Below are positions 37,301 to 44,831 of a stretch of DNA of 64,000 bases, one piece after another. The stretch spans positions 206,001 through 270,000 of the forward strand of contig JAMWET010006982.1 in assembly GCA_024036415.1 (NCBI GenBank), read 5' to 3'. This DNA comes from Prochilodus magdalenae (Eukaryota > Chordata > Actinopteri > Characiformes > Prochilodontidae). Numbering within the stretch: position 1 is the first letter of the stretch; every line of letters starts with the position of its first letter. Below the pieces are notes generated by a model that did no database searches, had not been told where the DNA came from, and was given only the letters and a program-made list of their open reading frames with translations. The position numbers were made by a program, and so were the translations under genes.

Positions 37301-38471
37301 ATGAACAACCAGCCAAGCACGCCAAGAGATGATGGAGAAATGGGCGGCAATTTCCTTAACCCCTTTCAGAACGAGAGCGTATGTAACTAGCTTTCTAACA
37401 TTTGTTTTGGAGTGGCCTAAAGCTACAAAGAAGAAGATCAAGTCTTTCATGCATTTCATGTGAATCTGACTAGATGAAAAACACTTTGTTAAAGTCATAT
37501 TAAAATCAAATCAAAATTCCAGCAGCCCTTTTCCTTCTGTGAACATGACAGAAATGGTCTAAAAGTAACTTTAAATAAAATCTCTTCAAATAAATATACC
37601 TTATTTAAGAACATTTTTCACTCTCCATTAACATTACCATTTTATGATGTGAATAACGAGAGCCAGTTAGATGCACCTGCACTGTATTTGACTGTTGCTA
37701 CACCTTTACTAAAATTTAAGGCTGTACTAAATAGCAGGTTACCTATTACTTTTACTACACGTTATTGATGTTATTATATAGGACTGTCTCAAATATCATA
37801 ATATACAATGATAATCAGAATTTCTGGACTTCATGGTTTTGACTTTAATCAACAATGAATATTTGAAGCTCCACCCCTTGGGGGGTGGCTGGGCTGAGAA
37901 TGTTGTTCAGGAAATACATTTCGGACACCTACACTGAAAGCTTATCTGCAGCTTCACAGGCCAGCGAGCCTCTCTTAGTGGTGATATATGCTTCCTTTTT
38001 CTGTGTGGTGGGTTTATCTATGAAGCCCCCGAACAGAGTACAGTCATATTTGCTAGTTACCATGTGGTGTATACAACAGTATGTGTTTCAGCACATTAAA
38101 ACTGAAGCTTCATTATGCACTGTACCCTCAGTCTCCTAACCTGAACTCTGAATGTTACAGCATTTAGCCTGTACTGAACCAACATCTGCCAAATAAACCA
38201 ATATCATAGGTCCAGCCCTATGAAGTAGCCACCAAGCCTTTTAAATACCTGTTATAAATTGTTGTTCATGTGTGTATGGATATTAGTAAATATTGGTAAA
38301 AACAAATTCTGGATCAGAATCAACCATAAAAATTCCCAATCCAGGCACCTTTTATCATTTACATGTAGGGGGTTTGCTATGGCAGCTGATGATATGCTTA
38401 TATCACCATTCTTTTTCTTTCTGTCTGTCTTTTTTCTGCAGTATTCTCCAAACATGACAATGAGTGTTTGA
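10096..38471 (+). CDS. ssbp2: Single-stranded DNA-binding protein 2 (16 exons, first exon missing from window)
   Basis: SSBP2 is a nuclear adaptor that binds LIM-domain-binding protein (LDB1) and stabilises LDB1-LIM transcription complexes. Sixteen exons join in frame: 10096-10168, 17168-17229, 17341-17425, 28477-28557, 30553-30612, 32350-32407, 32490-32560, 32658-32722, 33906-33954, 34078-34113, 34217-34274, 35682-35749, 36625-36703, 37108-37136, 37280-37378 and 38442-38471. They encode about 333 residues; human SSBP2 has about 361, and its first 20 or so lie on the missing exon 1. The N-terminal LisH/LUFS module ([19 protein letters not shown]) is essentially invariant, followed by the [13 protein letters not shown] block, a Pro/Gly/Met-rich middle, and the family-typical end YSPNMTMSV. 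Segments [19 protein letters not shown] and [15 protein letters not shown] point to SSBP2 rather than SSBP3 or SSBP4. All junctions obey GT-AG and keep phase. Family call is from the sequence; paralogue choice is from my knowledge of the family. Confidence 0.93.
12165..12930 (-). pseudogene. Decayed Tc1-like transposase, family A
   Basis: Minus-strand frames contain [18 protein letters not shown] then [15 protein letters not shown], the catalytic-core signature of a Tc1-like family. An upstream frame (12569-12928) has [17 protein letters not shown] and MTADIQQAV, the linker. Frames are shifted against each other, so no intact protein exists. Its low-coordinate end matches the isolated end at 6052-6131 in reverse. 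Confidence 0.7.
13063..13905 (-). mobile_element. Internally deleted Tc1-like element, family B, with terminal repeats
   Basis: Starts with agtatcacaaaagtgagtac and ends with the imperfect complement (gtacccacttttgtgatat). The inverted arms reach about 100 bp (13063-13165 and 13800-13902) and share 'cactttgatacaa'-type and 'catggaacaacaa'-type segments. Between them lie minus-strand fragments [39 protein letters not shown] and [20 protein letters not shown]. The N-terminal half of the transposase is missing; length is about 0.84 kb instead of the usual 1.6 kb. The second frame is shifted ([17 protein letters not shown]), so it is inactive. Confidence 0.85.
17168..17229 (+). CDS. ssbp2: ssbp2 exon: [20 protein letters not shown]
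   Basis: 62 nt, acceptor ctggcag, donor gtaagc. Encodes [20 protein letters not shown] plus TG of a split Cys codon. Sequence is as in other vertebrate SSBPs. The intron that follows is only 111 bp. Confidence 0.95.
17341..17425 (+). CDS. ssbp2: ssbp2 exon: [20 protein letters not shown] block
   Basis: 85 nt, acceptor tttttgcag, donor gtgagt. Its first base completes the split Cys codon, followed by [14 protein letters not shown] and a segment ending KAFHDY. This is the conserved core of the SSBP N-terminal domain. Confidence 0.95.
17500..18430. repeat. Unclassified interspersed repeat around an AT tract
   Basis: Short blocks such as 'aaagaacct' and 'actcacat' recur on both sides of the AT microsatellite (17590-17760 and 18240-18330), and similar text is found near 24500-24590. 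Could be a MITE split by the microsatellite. No family assigned. Confidence 0.3.
18153..18218. repeat. (AT)n microsatellite
   Basis: About 66 bp of uninterrupted alternating A and T. Confidence 0.97.
19587..19679. repeat. (AT)n microsatellite
   Basis: About 90 bp of alternating A and T with one interruption (acat) near the right end. Produces a spurious YIYIYI open frame. Confidence 0.97.
20475..20800. repeat. Diverged local tandem duplication
   Basis: Blocks 'agagctcatcat' with 'aaaaactgatcga', 'aaattcatga' and 'taacactaaagcc' occur in the same order at 20488-20590 and again at 20651-20798. Spacing within the blocks differs, so the copies are old. Confidence 0.5.
21114..21146. repeat. (CA)n microsatellite
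   Basis: About 33 bp of CA repeat. Confidence 0.97.
24700..25110 (+). mobile_element. Internally deleted Tc1-like fragment
   Basis: Begins with agtactgtgcaaatgtcaga, like the classic Tc1-type end (tactgtgcaaaagtc). It includes agaagacctggtagacc (linker coding for RPGRP) and a decayed segment (ccttaacatcatgtgactac) resembling the transposase C-terminus around LNII..DYM. The middle is missing. Confidence 0.5.
27706..27890. repeat. Paired (AT)n / (CATA)n tracts
   Basis: Two AT-rich tracts (27706-27769 and 27845-27890). The motif 'acacacatatatatgtatat' occurs twice, about 60 bp apart, suggesting a local copy of the tract edge. Confidence 0.9.
28275..28357 (+). repeat. Poly-G tract (83 bp, 59 uninterrupted)
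   Basis: G at 28275-28333 without a break, then T, five G, C, seventeen G. A further nine-G run sits at 28249-28257. Lies in an ssbp2 intron, ending 119 bp before an exon. Could form G-quadruplexes, or could be a sequencing or gap-filling artefact. Confidence 0.97.
28477..28557 (+). CDS. ssbp2: ssbp2 exon: start of proline-rich region
   Basis: 81 nt, acceptor ccttccag, donor gtacac. Encodes 27 codons from [12 protein letters not shown] to MPVPPGFFQ. It is about three residues shorter than human SSBP2 around the MPV-PPGFFQ segment. A long poly-G tract ends 119 bp upstream of the exon. Confidence 0.9.
28558..32349 (+). other. Two ssbp2 introns (2.0 and 1.7 kb) around exon 30553-30612
   Basis: Nothing recognised in either intron beyond simple AT-rich sequence. 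The optional exon known between these positions in some SSBP3/SSBP4 transcripts (GPPGSQ type) was not seen. Confidence 0.7.
30553..30612 (+). CDS. ssbp2: ssbp2 exon: [20 protein letters not shown]
   Basis: 60 nt, acceptor tttctacag, donor gtacat. Encodes [20 protein letters not shown], matching the family's [20 protein letters not shown] with five changes, including Tyr to Cys. The cag at the exon start also allows acceptor use 3 nt downstream, which would drop the Gln without a frameshift. Confidence 0.85.
32350..32407 (+). CDS. ssbp2: ssbp2 exon: [19 protein letters not shown]
   Basis: 58 nt, acceptor cctgaccag, donor gtaagg. Encodes [19 protein letters not shown] plus one base of a Gly codon. 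It matches the human SSBP2 segment ending LLPSGMDPTRQQG, with several changes. Confidence 0.9.
32490..32560 (+). CDS. ssbp2: ssbp2 exon: [20 protein letters not shown]
   Basis: 71 nt after an 82-bp intron, acceptor tttcccag, donor gtgtga. Encodes [20 protein letters not shown] followed by IGPQ. The MVP form of this stretch is typical of SSBP2; SSBP3 and SSBP4 differ here. Confidence 0.93.
32658..32722 (+). CDS. ssbp2: ssbp2 exon: [20 protein letters not shown]
   Basis: 65 nt after a 97-bp intron, acceptor tttacag, donor gtgagt. Encodes [20 protein letters not shown], Gly, and AT of a split Met codon. The next exon is 1.2 kb away across an intron holding a MITE and a minisatellite. Confidence 0.88.
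32942..33452. mobile_element. MITE copy 1 (TCAGCCATAACAT family)
   Basis: Left side has actgatcagccataacataa and 'gttctttaatggtcaggac'; right side has 'actgaccattaagaaacagggtgaaa' in inverted sense and ends 'acctacaaagtactcctat'. These arms match a palindromic MITE I know as frequent in ostariophysan fish genomes. Its centre is replaced by a tandem repeat. Confidence 0.7.
33091..33281. repeat. 30-bp minisatellite, about 6.4 copies
   Basis: Six units of exactly 30 bp start at 33091, 33121, 33151, 33181, 33211 and 33241, each beginning tctacctcac or a near variant and containing a 'tgtccgctctattaga'-type core. A partial seventh begins at 33271. Units differ by a few bases. Because 30 is a multiple of three, open frames run through on both strands; they are not genes. 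Confidence 0.95.
33906..33954 (+). CDS. ssbp2: ssbp2 exon: [16 protein letters not shown]
   Basis: 49 nt, acceptor gtgtgtag, donor gtgagt. Completes the split Met and encodes [16 protein letters not shown], matching [14 protein letters not shown] of SSBP2. Confidence 0.92.
34078..34113 (+). CDS. ssbp2: ssbp2 microexon-like exon: [12 protein letters not shown]
   Basis: 36 nt, acceptor tctctccag, donor gtaggt. Encodes [12 protein letters not shown], the counterpart of IPYSSASPGNY. It is too short to find without the family pattern; both flanking introns are just over 100 bp. Confidence 0.9.
34217..34274 (+). CDS. ssbp2: ssbp2 exon: [19 protein letters not shown]
   Basis: 58 nt, acceptor tttttgtag, donor gtaaac. 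Encodes [19 protein letters not shown] plus G of a split codon. A run of five GGA codons makes an extra Gly relative to the usual [11 protein letters not shown]. Confidence 0.92.
34275..35681 (+). other. ssbp2 intron with palindromic MITE
   Basis: 1407 bp. The MITE takes up about 35041-35640, close to the 3' end. Nothing recognised in 34275-35040. Confidence 0.8.
35041..35640. mobile_element. MITE copy 2, long imperfect palindrome
   Basis: The left arm (e.g. 'cacagagcaggtattatgtg', 'gatcattctcagcactgcag') returns inverted in the right arm ('ctgcagtgctgagaatgatc', 'cacataatacctgctctgtg'). Outer ends acacccaccagccac and agtggcgggtgt are also imperfect inverted matches. Length is about 600 bp, with no coding capacity. 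Confidence 0.88.
35682..35749 (+). CDS. ssbp2: ssbp2 exon: [20 protein letters not shown]
   Basis: 68 nt, acceptor gactacag, donor gtaagt. The split codon reads GAG (Glu), then [20 protein letters not shown] and PN. It corresponds to [20 protein letters not shown]. The upstream polypyrimidine tract is weak, and a MITE ends only about 40 bp before the exon. Confidence 0.9.
36625..36703 (+). CDS. ssbp2: ssbp2 exon: [20 protein letters not shown]
   Basis: 79 nt, acceptor cctttcag, donor gtatga. Encodes [20 protein letters not shown] then PLNGSL plus one base. It matches FPMGPGSDGPMGGLGGME of the family, with several substitutions including a new Cys. Confidence 0.9.
37108..37136 (+). CDS. ssbp2: ssbp2 exon: [10 protein letters not shown]
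   Basis: 29 nt, acceptor cttggcag, donor gtaaaa. Completes an Ala codon and encodes SGDIDSLPK, the counterpart of GSGDMDSISK. The donor is weak (gtaaaag). Confidence 0.9.
37280..37378 (+). CDS. ssbp2: ssbp2 exon: conserved C-terminal region
   Basis: 99 nt, acceptor tgtaccag, donor gtatgt. Encodes [20 protein letters not shown], then [13 protein letters not shown]. The [15 protein letters not shown] block is diagnostic of SSBP2. Confidence 0.94.
38442..38471 (+). CDS. ssbp2: ssbp2 terminal exon: YSPNMTMSV stop
   Basis: 30 nt, acceptor tttctgcag. Encodes YSPNMTMSV and a TGA stop. The MTMSV end is shared by all vertebrate SSBP2/3/4 proteins. Confidence 0.95.
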   Translation, partial: YSPNMTMSV

Positions 38472-40676
38472 GAGACTGAGAGCAAAACACACTGGGATTC
38501 TCAAGTGAGACTGCTGTGTTCCCCATGGGAGTGTGTGTGGGGTGCAATATCCGCTCATATCCCTCGTCCTGCTGTGGCTTTCACTCCCACTTCATCCAAG
38601 ACCAAAACTGAACAAACCATGAACTTTTAACAAATGTGGACAATCTGTGAAGCAGAAATCGAAATTTCTGCTTAATTGCTCGAGACGTGGGCGTGAACAA
38701 GGACAAGCAACCCCAAAGTTCCACCATCTGAATTCCTGCTAGACCTCTCATGATGTTTCAGAGTCTTGACCCATGTGTCTTGGTATTGCACACTGTGTTA
38801 ATCTTCATAGGTCATTTTGCTATGGTTTGTGAATATGAGGCAAATAGTTTCTTCTGTAATGAAAATGGACAGGAAGCAGAGTGTGGAGGTAAAACGATGA
38901 CACCTTCATACTCATGGAAATGTAGTGGAGCGCTGTCAACATATTAGATTTTTTTTGGACATGGATTGTATTGACATTGACAGAGAACATAATATTGCTA
39001 TAAAGCTCATTTTCAGTGTTTTTAAAAGTGTTTTTCTGGTTATTGCTGCAGTTCAGCATGTTTAACTTTATTTACACATTTCATCTTCACCTGTTTACAT
39101 AATACAGTGGTCCCAGGTCCTGAAGTGTCTCTGTCCTGCGTAGTTCGACAGGTCTTTAAACAAGTTAGCTGATGATGTTGGAGCAGGTGTGTTAGAGCAG
39201 GAAAAGCCCTGTTATAATACATATACACAAAGATTTTCAGTTTACATAATACATATACACAACACAGGTCCCTTTTAGGGGATACGGACAGTTCTATACA
39301 TACATCCATGGCTCAGCCCGCTGGCCCTGTTTAGTAGCATGCATGTCTATTATGCAGACATATTATAACTGCAGGATAAGAAGGACTGCCTGACTTAAAA
39401 TAGTAGAAAGCTGTAAATGTCTGCCATATATAAAGCTTTATCTTGGTCAAACAGCGGGCTATCAGTCTCCAAGAACATTAAGGCACATTAAAGTGAAAGT
39501 TTGGCAAAATGTCAAATATCCAATTTCCCCTATACCCCACATGCAGTCGATCAGCCAAGATACAGTTGGTGTCCAAACGATGAGACTAGCGAGTTAATAA
39601 GAAAGCTGACAGCACGCCTACGTCCAGTTTTCAAGTAATCTCAGATTCAGACCTGCTGATGTGGTTTCTGTACTACAGTATCTGCTTAGCTAAGTGACAG
39701 AATAGTAGCACCCATCAGGACTGAACTGTGTCCATTTTTATAGATAACAGATGCACAGTATTAGACACACACACACACAAACAGATCTGGCTCAGATTAC
39801 TCAATGCCCCAGTGTAAGCACTTGAAGTGGGAACCCTGCTGGCAAATCGAGCATGTTGCTGTTGTTGGAACAAACGCCATACCTCTTTGTTTTGAGAAAC
39901 GAGTAACAATTCAATTTTACAAATGTGTGATAGCCTACTGTAAAGTTTCAGAGGTGGCCTGGGTATAGTTACAGTTGCTGAGCAATGAAGGACCAAATGG
40001 ATAAACCAATTTGTTACAGAGCCATCCTGAGGCGGACCAGTGCTAAAGCTCTAGTTTGGAATACAGAAATCGGGAGCTTGCAGGCAGGTGGTGAAGCAGT
40101 TAAAAAAGGTTTCTCTTTCTCTTGACAGCTTTTCATGAGTTATTTTTTGCTTCTATATATTGGGTTCATATGCTGGTCAGCAACAAAGGAAGCTGTTATT
40201 TTATTTTTCAGTTTTTAACACCTTTGAAAACACCTGTGGCCCTTTAAATTGCATGTACATTTCATGATGTGTGGACTAAACAAATGACCCATATTGACCT
40301 GGGGGAAACGTCTGGGTAGATTGACTTGCATTAAACGTGTAGTATGGTTTTTGAATGAATGAATGAATGTAAAGTTGCAGTTCTGGAGATAAAATGTTTT
40401 GTTCAAACAGCAGCGATATTGCTGCGCTTCGAATGCTGGGTGACCAGCCACACCAACACTAGACCACCATAAACCCAGCTGATCAAGCTTTTCCAGCAAG
40501 GAGTGCCAAATCTATTTTAGCTGTAGATCTGAAGTCGTTAATAGTAATGGTAGCAACAGTCACCACACCCAATGTCTTTACTCATCAGCATCTGGGGTCG
40601 GGCGAGATGCTGCCAACATGAGCTTTTGCCAAATGCTTCAAGTGTGAATGCAGCTCAGCGTGTCCAGCCGTGCAGC
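38472..40676. other. ssbp2 3' UTR and convergent gap to f2r
   Basis: 2.2 kb between the stop codons of two convergent genes. A possible ssbp2 poly(A) signal ATTAAA lies at 39487-39492. A possible f2r signal AATAAA on the minus strand is the complement of 40200-40205. Both are motif-only guesses. A fragment of an interspersed palindromic repeat lies near 39100-39215. Confidence 0.45.
39100..39215. repeat. Second fragment of the palindromic repeat
   Basis: Shares gtggtcccaggtcctga and gcaggtgtgttagagcagga with the family seen at 5122-5315. It lies in the gap between ssbp2 and f2r. Confidence 0.45.
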
Positions 40677-41836
40677 TCAGGCCGTGAGCTTTCTATACTG
40701 CCCGCTCAGGTTGCTTTTGAAGGTGTCCAGCTTGCTGGACCTGGTGGATTGCGAGCTGTCCGTCCCTTCCGTTGCGCTACGCCTCCTCCAGCTCCTCCCC
40801 GTGAGGAAGTCGATCGCCATCTGGTGGCAGCGAGACGAGCCGAAGTAATAGAGCAATGGGTCAAGACTGCAGCTCGCGCTACCCGCGCACATGGCCAGCA
40901 GGTAGGCGACGTACGAGGAGTCGGCCTGCCCTTGAGCTGCGTGCAGCGAGTGCATCACGAGGATCACGTTGGTCGGCGCAAAGCACACCGCGAACACGAC
41001 GAACACAGTGGCCGCCATCAGCACCGCCCGGGTCCGCTTGGGGCGGTCGGCCACGCCGCAGAGCACCTGGATGATCCTGAAGTAGCAGGCGGCGCTGAGG
41101 AGGAAGGGGATGAAGAAGAAGAGCGCGCTGTATGCGGGGAAGAAGTAGACGTAGTAGGAGCGGAGCTTGCGCACATCCAGCACATCGTGGCACGTGGTGA
41201 TGTCGAGCTGGGACACACGCAGGGTCTGTTCGGACAGCAGCAGGGGGAAGACGCCGGCGCACGAAAGCAACCAGGCTGCGGCGCAAGCGGCCCAGGCGCT
41301 GCGCGGTGTACGCCAGACCAGGGAGTCGGTCGGGAACGCCACGGCCAGCAGGCGGTCCACGCTGATGGCCGTCACCAGCAGCACGGAGCAGTACATGTTG
41401 CTGTAGAAGGCCGCGGTGACCAGGCGGCACAGCCCGTCTCCGTACTGCCAGTCGTGGCCGCTGTAGTGATAGGAGATGCGGAAAGGCAGGAAGAGCGCGA
41501 ACAGCAGGTCCGCGCACGCCAGGTTCATCATGTAAATGGACGCGGGCTTCTTTGGGCGCACGCGGCGCGCGAACGCCACCAGCGCGAGCAGGTTAAGGGG
41601 CACGCTGCTGAGGAAGACCAGCGTGTACACGGTGGGGACGAAGACCGTAGACAGGCGGCTTTGGAGGAACCTCGAGGCCTCTTTGGAGATGTAGTAGCCA
41701 CCTTTGGCCACCGGAGGTCGCTCGCGCACCGGGCCCAGACCTGAGCCGCTGCCCTCCTGCACGTCCAGATAGTCGAAGGGCTCATCAGTGGCGGTCAGGA
41801 AGAAACCCGAGAAGGTCCTCACGATACTTCGCGTGT
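40677..41836 (-). CDS. f2r: f2r exon 2: tethered ligand, seven-helix body, C-tail
   Basis: 1160 nt from acceptor ctccctcag to the stop at 40677-40679. It encodes residues 27-412. The sequence is strikingly GC-rich compared with the AT-rich DNA around it. The open frame continues upstream into the intron to 42017, but that extension contains no signal peptide in a sensible place. Confidence 0.94.
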
Positions 41837-42421
41837 CTGAGGGAGGTGTGAAGGTATAGAATATGTGAGAAACGCTACGTATAGAAAAAATATATACATA
41901 TAGGGCAAGGGCAAAATGCACGAGTCCTGAATCAAAGTGCCATTCAATAGTTAATTCTGCTGCTATGGATGTAATATAATTATTAAAACTAGTTACAGTG
42001 TTTAGAAATAATAGCAAGAGGTTAGCTGCAATTGGAATAAGGCTCTCTGATAAACTTCCCAGTATCTGATCTTAAAACCTCCCATAATCATATTATTATA
42101 CATACATACATATTTAATCCTAAATATTCAACAGCCTACAGGCCAAGTGCAAGGGTGTCTTCGGGGTCTGATGTCCAGCAGGTTGGTGATTGTCCTGCCC
42201 AAACATGCCTGATTAGGCTCCTCTGTTAACTCTCCGGCTTAGTGGGTGTTCTCTACTAGGAGAATGACCAAACTGTACCGAACACTGACCCCCCCCAGTT
42301 GAGCCCCCCTGCTGTAGGTGTGGGTTTAAAATTTTGACTTACCGTTATCCGGCATCATGGCTGCTGAAGTGCCCAAAGCCAGCAGGACCAGTGAGATTAA
42401 ACGATGTGCTGTCACTGCCAT
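40677..42421 (-). CDS. f2r: Proteinase-activated receptor 1 / thrombin receptor (2 exons, 412 aa)
   Basis: A G-protein-coupled receptor activated when a protease cuts its N-terminus and exposes a tethered ligand. Coding exons are 42343-42421 and 40677-41836. Exon 1 holds the ATG (A at -3, G at +4) and a signal peptide (MAVTAHRLISLVLLALGTSA). Exon 2 starts at a ctccctcag acceptor. The expected thrombin site is SIVR|TFSGFF (about Arg33/Thr34), followed by an acidic DEPFDYLD stretch resembling a hirudin-like exosite. Receptor landmarks: LACADLLF (TM2), HDWQYGDGLCRLVTAAFY, ISVDRLLAV at the DRY position, the PAR hallmark ITTCHDVL in ECL2, and DPLLYYF in TM7. KKPA, SLVWRT, PLLLSEQT and the tail KLDTFKSNL resemble PAR1 more than PAR2, PAR3 or PAR4. 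The two-exon structure is typical of PAR genes. Position downstream of iqgap2 supports F2R. Confidence 0.93.
42343..42421 (-). CDS. f2r: f2r exon 1: signal peptide
   Basis: 79 nt from ATG (complement of 42419-42421) to a GTAAGT donor. It encodes 26 residues, hydrophobic from LISLVLLALG, and ends in G of a split Asp codon. It is too short for an ORF search. Splicing here explains why the open frame running up to 42017 is not the true start. Confidence 0.88.
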
Positions 42422-44717
42422 AGTGAACGCTGAACACTCAGAAACAACAAAGTAAACTTAACACAGTAAAATGCCTGAACAACAAGCAGCTTCTCCTGAA
42501 GACTAAACACAGGCAGTTTGAGACATTCATTCTTCTCTTACTGCAGGAGTTATTCAGTGGGAAGGGCTCCCACCCTCCCTCTCTCAGCTTTTGGGGGTTT
42601 GGTTACATGTCAACGCCCATACGTGGAGCTCAACACTAACGGCACGAGTGATTTCTGTCATATCCCATTATTTAAAGTATCATCTTTTAAACAACAGACT
42701 ATATAATAAAAATAATATTAAATAAGGTATAATTATAATGTTATACATAATCAATAGTAAAATATTTCAAAAAATAAGTTTTTTTTTTTTTGTTTAATAA
42801 ATGTCTAAGTATCAGGACATTATGTCTATATTTTTGGTGTATTTGTGTACATAATATGTATCTGAACAAAATTAAGAATTCAGTGTGGTACAGTGGTGCC
42901 GAGCCATTACAGCAAAAGCAGCACGTGGCTGGAAATGCAAGGTTCGCTAATATGTTATTTTTTTATTTTTCAATGTAGAAAGTTTTAACGCTGTACTTCC
43001 CAGTCTAAAAGCTGTATTTGCCACAATCTGGTAGAGGGTACGCATGTCGCATCACAGTCTAGAGAGGCAGAGTCACTGCGGTTACATCTACTGAGTTGCA
43101 GAAAGACTAACAGAATAGCAGCGTCGGTGTTAAGCTTCGATGCAGCAGAAACATCTAAAATGGTAGAGGGGTTGTTTGACTGACTGCACTGAAAGATTCA
43201 GCAAGAATTCAGAGTCGGGTTGTTTTACAGAGTGACAAAAGCTAAAGAAAGCTTTGTTTGAATTTTCCTGTTTCACCTTAAATGGTGCTGCAGTTACATT
43301 CTGAGCCAGGGCATCAGATTCAAACTGCTGCTCCATTTAAACTGGACCAGAAAATCTGAACAAGAAGTCTTTCATGCTACTCGGGGCAGATATTTGCAGA
43401 AAGAACTAAAATCCAGGCACTGAAATGTGGATTTGCTGTTGTTATTATTGTCTGATAAGCTATTTTGGGGTAAATTATACCTCAAGGTATATTCTGTATT
43501 GACCACTCATCAGTTAAACCCATGTATATGCTATATGGCTGTACAGTATTTATTAAAGACGTGATGTAAATGGTCAGACAGCAACTCAAGGAAAGGAGGA
43601 GCTCAACAAAGCGCATTTAGACAGAGTGCTATGCGGACTGGGAAGGTACACATGCAACAGAGAAACATTAATGATCACAATGACCGCATCGATGTCTATT
43701 TTATTGGCTAGTCCGACTGCCTTTAATTTAAAACGTCCCATCAAACTGTCCTATTTGCCCTAATAAATGCCGCCCTGTTGCAGCATATCAGGCCTCTCAT
43801 TCTGACTGAGGAGGTACATTCCAGCAGAAAAGTGAAATCAGTATTTTAGCCCCAAGCTAAGACACTAGCCACGAGCTAAAATGCTTTTCATGATCCAGTT
43901 CAATGCAATACCCTGTATTTTTATGTGCCTAATGTTGCACCATCTCTGTACCATGTCTGTGTTTATGCGATTACAGGAAGTAAGACGCTGTGTGATGCGA
44001 TTTATTTATTTCAGATCAATGACTGTTACATTGCCAGTACATCCTTTCAGAAAGCTCTACCAGACACTCTATGAGATTATTTAGAAGGTGCACATAGCTT
44101 TATCACTTATGAATGGAAGGCACTAGTTTAATTTTTGTCTGTGGCTTTACAGTTTTTTTGGCTTTCTCGTTTTATTTTATAGAAGCAGGCAGTAGTGCTT
44201 TGTGAATTTCATTAAAAACTTTTTTTCCCAGTTTTTCTTGCTTTTTTACAGTGACATAAAACAGTGTTTCACATACAGTTCTACCTAAATATAAAATATA
44301 TAATTCAATTATAATACCATTAAAAAATATAATTCATGTACAATTATTGTGTGAGGAAAAAGCAAAAAAAAAAAACTGTAGGAACTGTAAGTCTTTCACT
44401 ACAAAAGTTTTGGTACAGTTTGATTACCGTTCTAATCAATACCAATCAGAGTATTTTTGCTTTAGCACTAGTTGCAATTTTGGTCTGTACAGCTTTAATA
44501 TCTGAACTCTTTGATATCCATACATATCTCATAATTAAATACCCAACAGTTGACCCAGAACTTCCAGTTACATACACAATCTGTTTACATAAACAGCTTA
44601 ACCTGAAGGCACACTTCTTCGCATTATTTCAAAGATCCCAAATACAACTTTAACAAAAGTTAAGATTCATAAGTGTGCAAGCTGTTCTGTGAGTTAATGT
44701 GTCCAATGTTACAGATT
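42422..44717 (-). other. f2r upstream region and iqgap2 3' UTR
   Basis: 2.3 kb between two tandem minus-strand genes. Upstream of the f2r ATG there is a G-rich, Sp1-like stretch (minus strand GGGAGGGTGGG, near 42568-42580) but no convincing TATA box at a fixed distance. A candidate iqgap2 poly(A) signal (minus AATAAA) is the complement of 44171-44176. No other gene seen. Confidence 0.4.
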
Positions 44718-44831
44718 TCACTTTCCATAAAACTTCTTGTTCAGCAGGAAAATCAGGAGGTTGACATTGACTTTGGCCTTGTCAAACATTTTCATGACGG
44801 CAACTCCTTCATACTGGAGCTGCAGGAGGTC
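44718..44831 (-). CDS. iqgap2: iqgap2 terminal exon
   Basis: 114 nt, acceptor CACTTCTAG. Encodes DLLQLQYEGVAVMKMFDKAK, VNVNLLIFLLNKKFYGK and a TGA stop at 44718-44720. This C-terminal end is almost unchanged across IQGAPs. Confidence 0.96.
   Translation of the reverse strand, partial: DLLQLQYEGVAVMKMFDKAKVNVNLLIFLLNKKFYGK

Larger units (their letters stand above)
35750..38441 (+). other. Introns among the last ssbp2 exons
   Basis: Four introns (875, 404, 143 and 1063 bp) separate the last five exons. No repeats or RNA genes recognised. Confidence 0.7.

Noticed and set aside
40572..41744. 390-residue open frame on the plus strand opposite f2r
   Set aside because: It is the antisense of the GC-rich f2r exon; stop codons are rare there because of composition.
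41837..42017. Upstream extension of the f2r frame (MLLFLNTVTSF start)
   Set aside because: This is intron read-through. A good acceptor at 41837 and a separate signal-peptide exon at 42343-42421 give the standard two-exon PAR structure.
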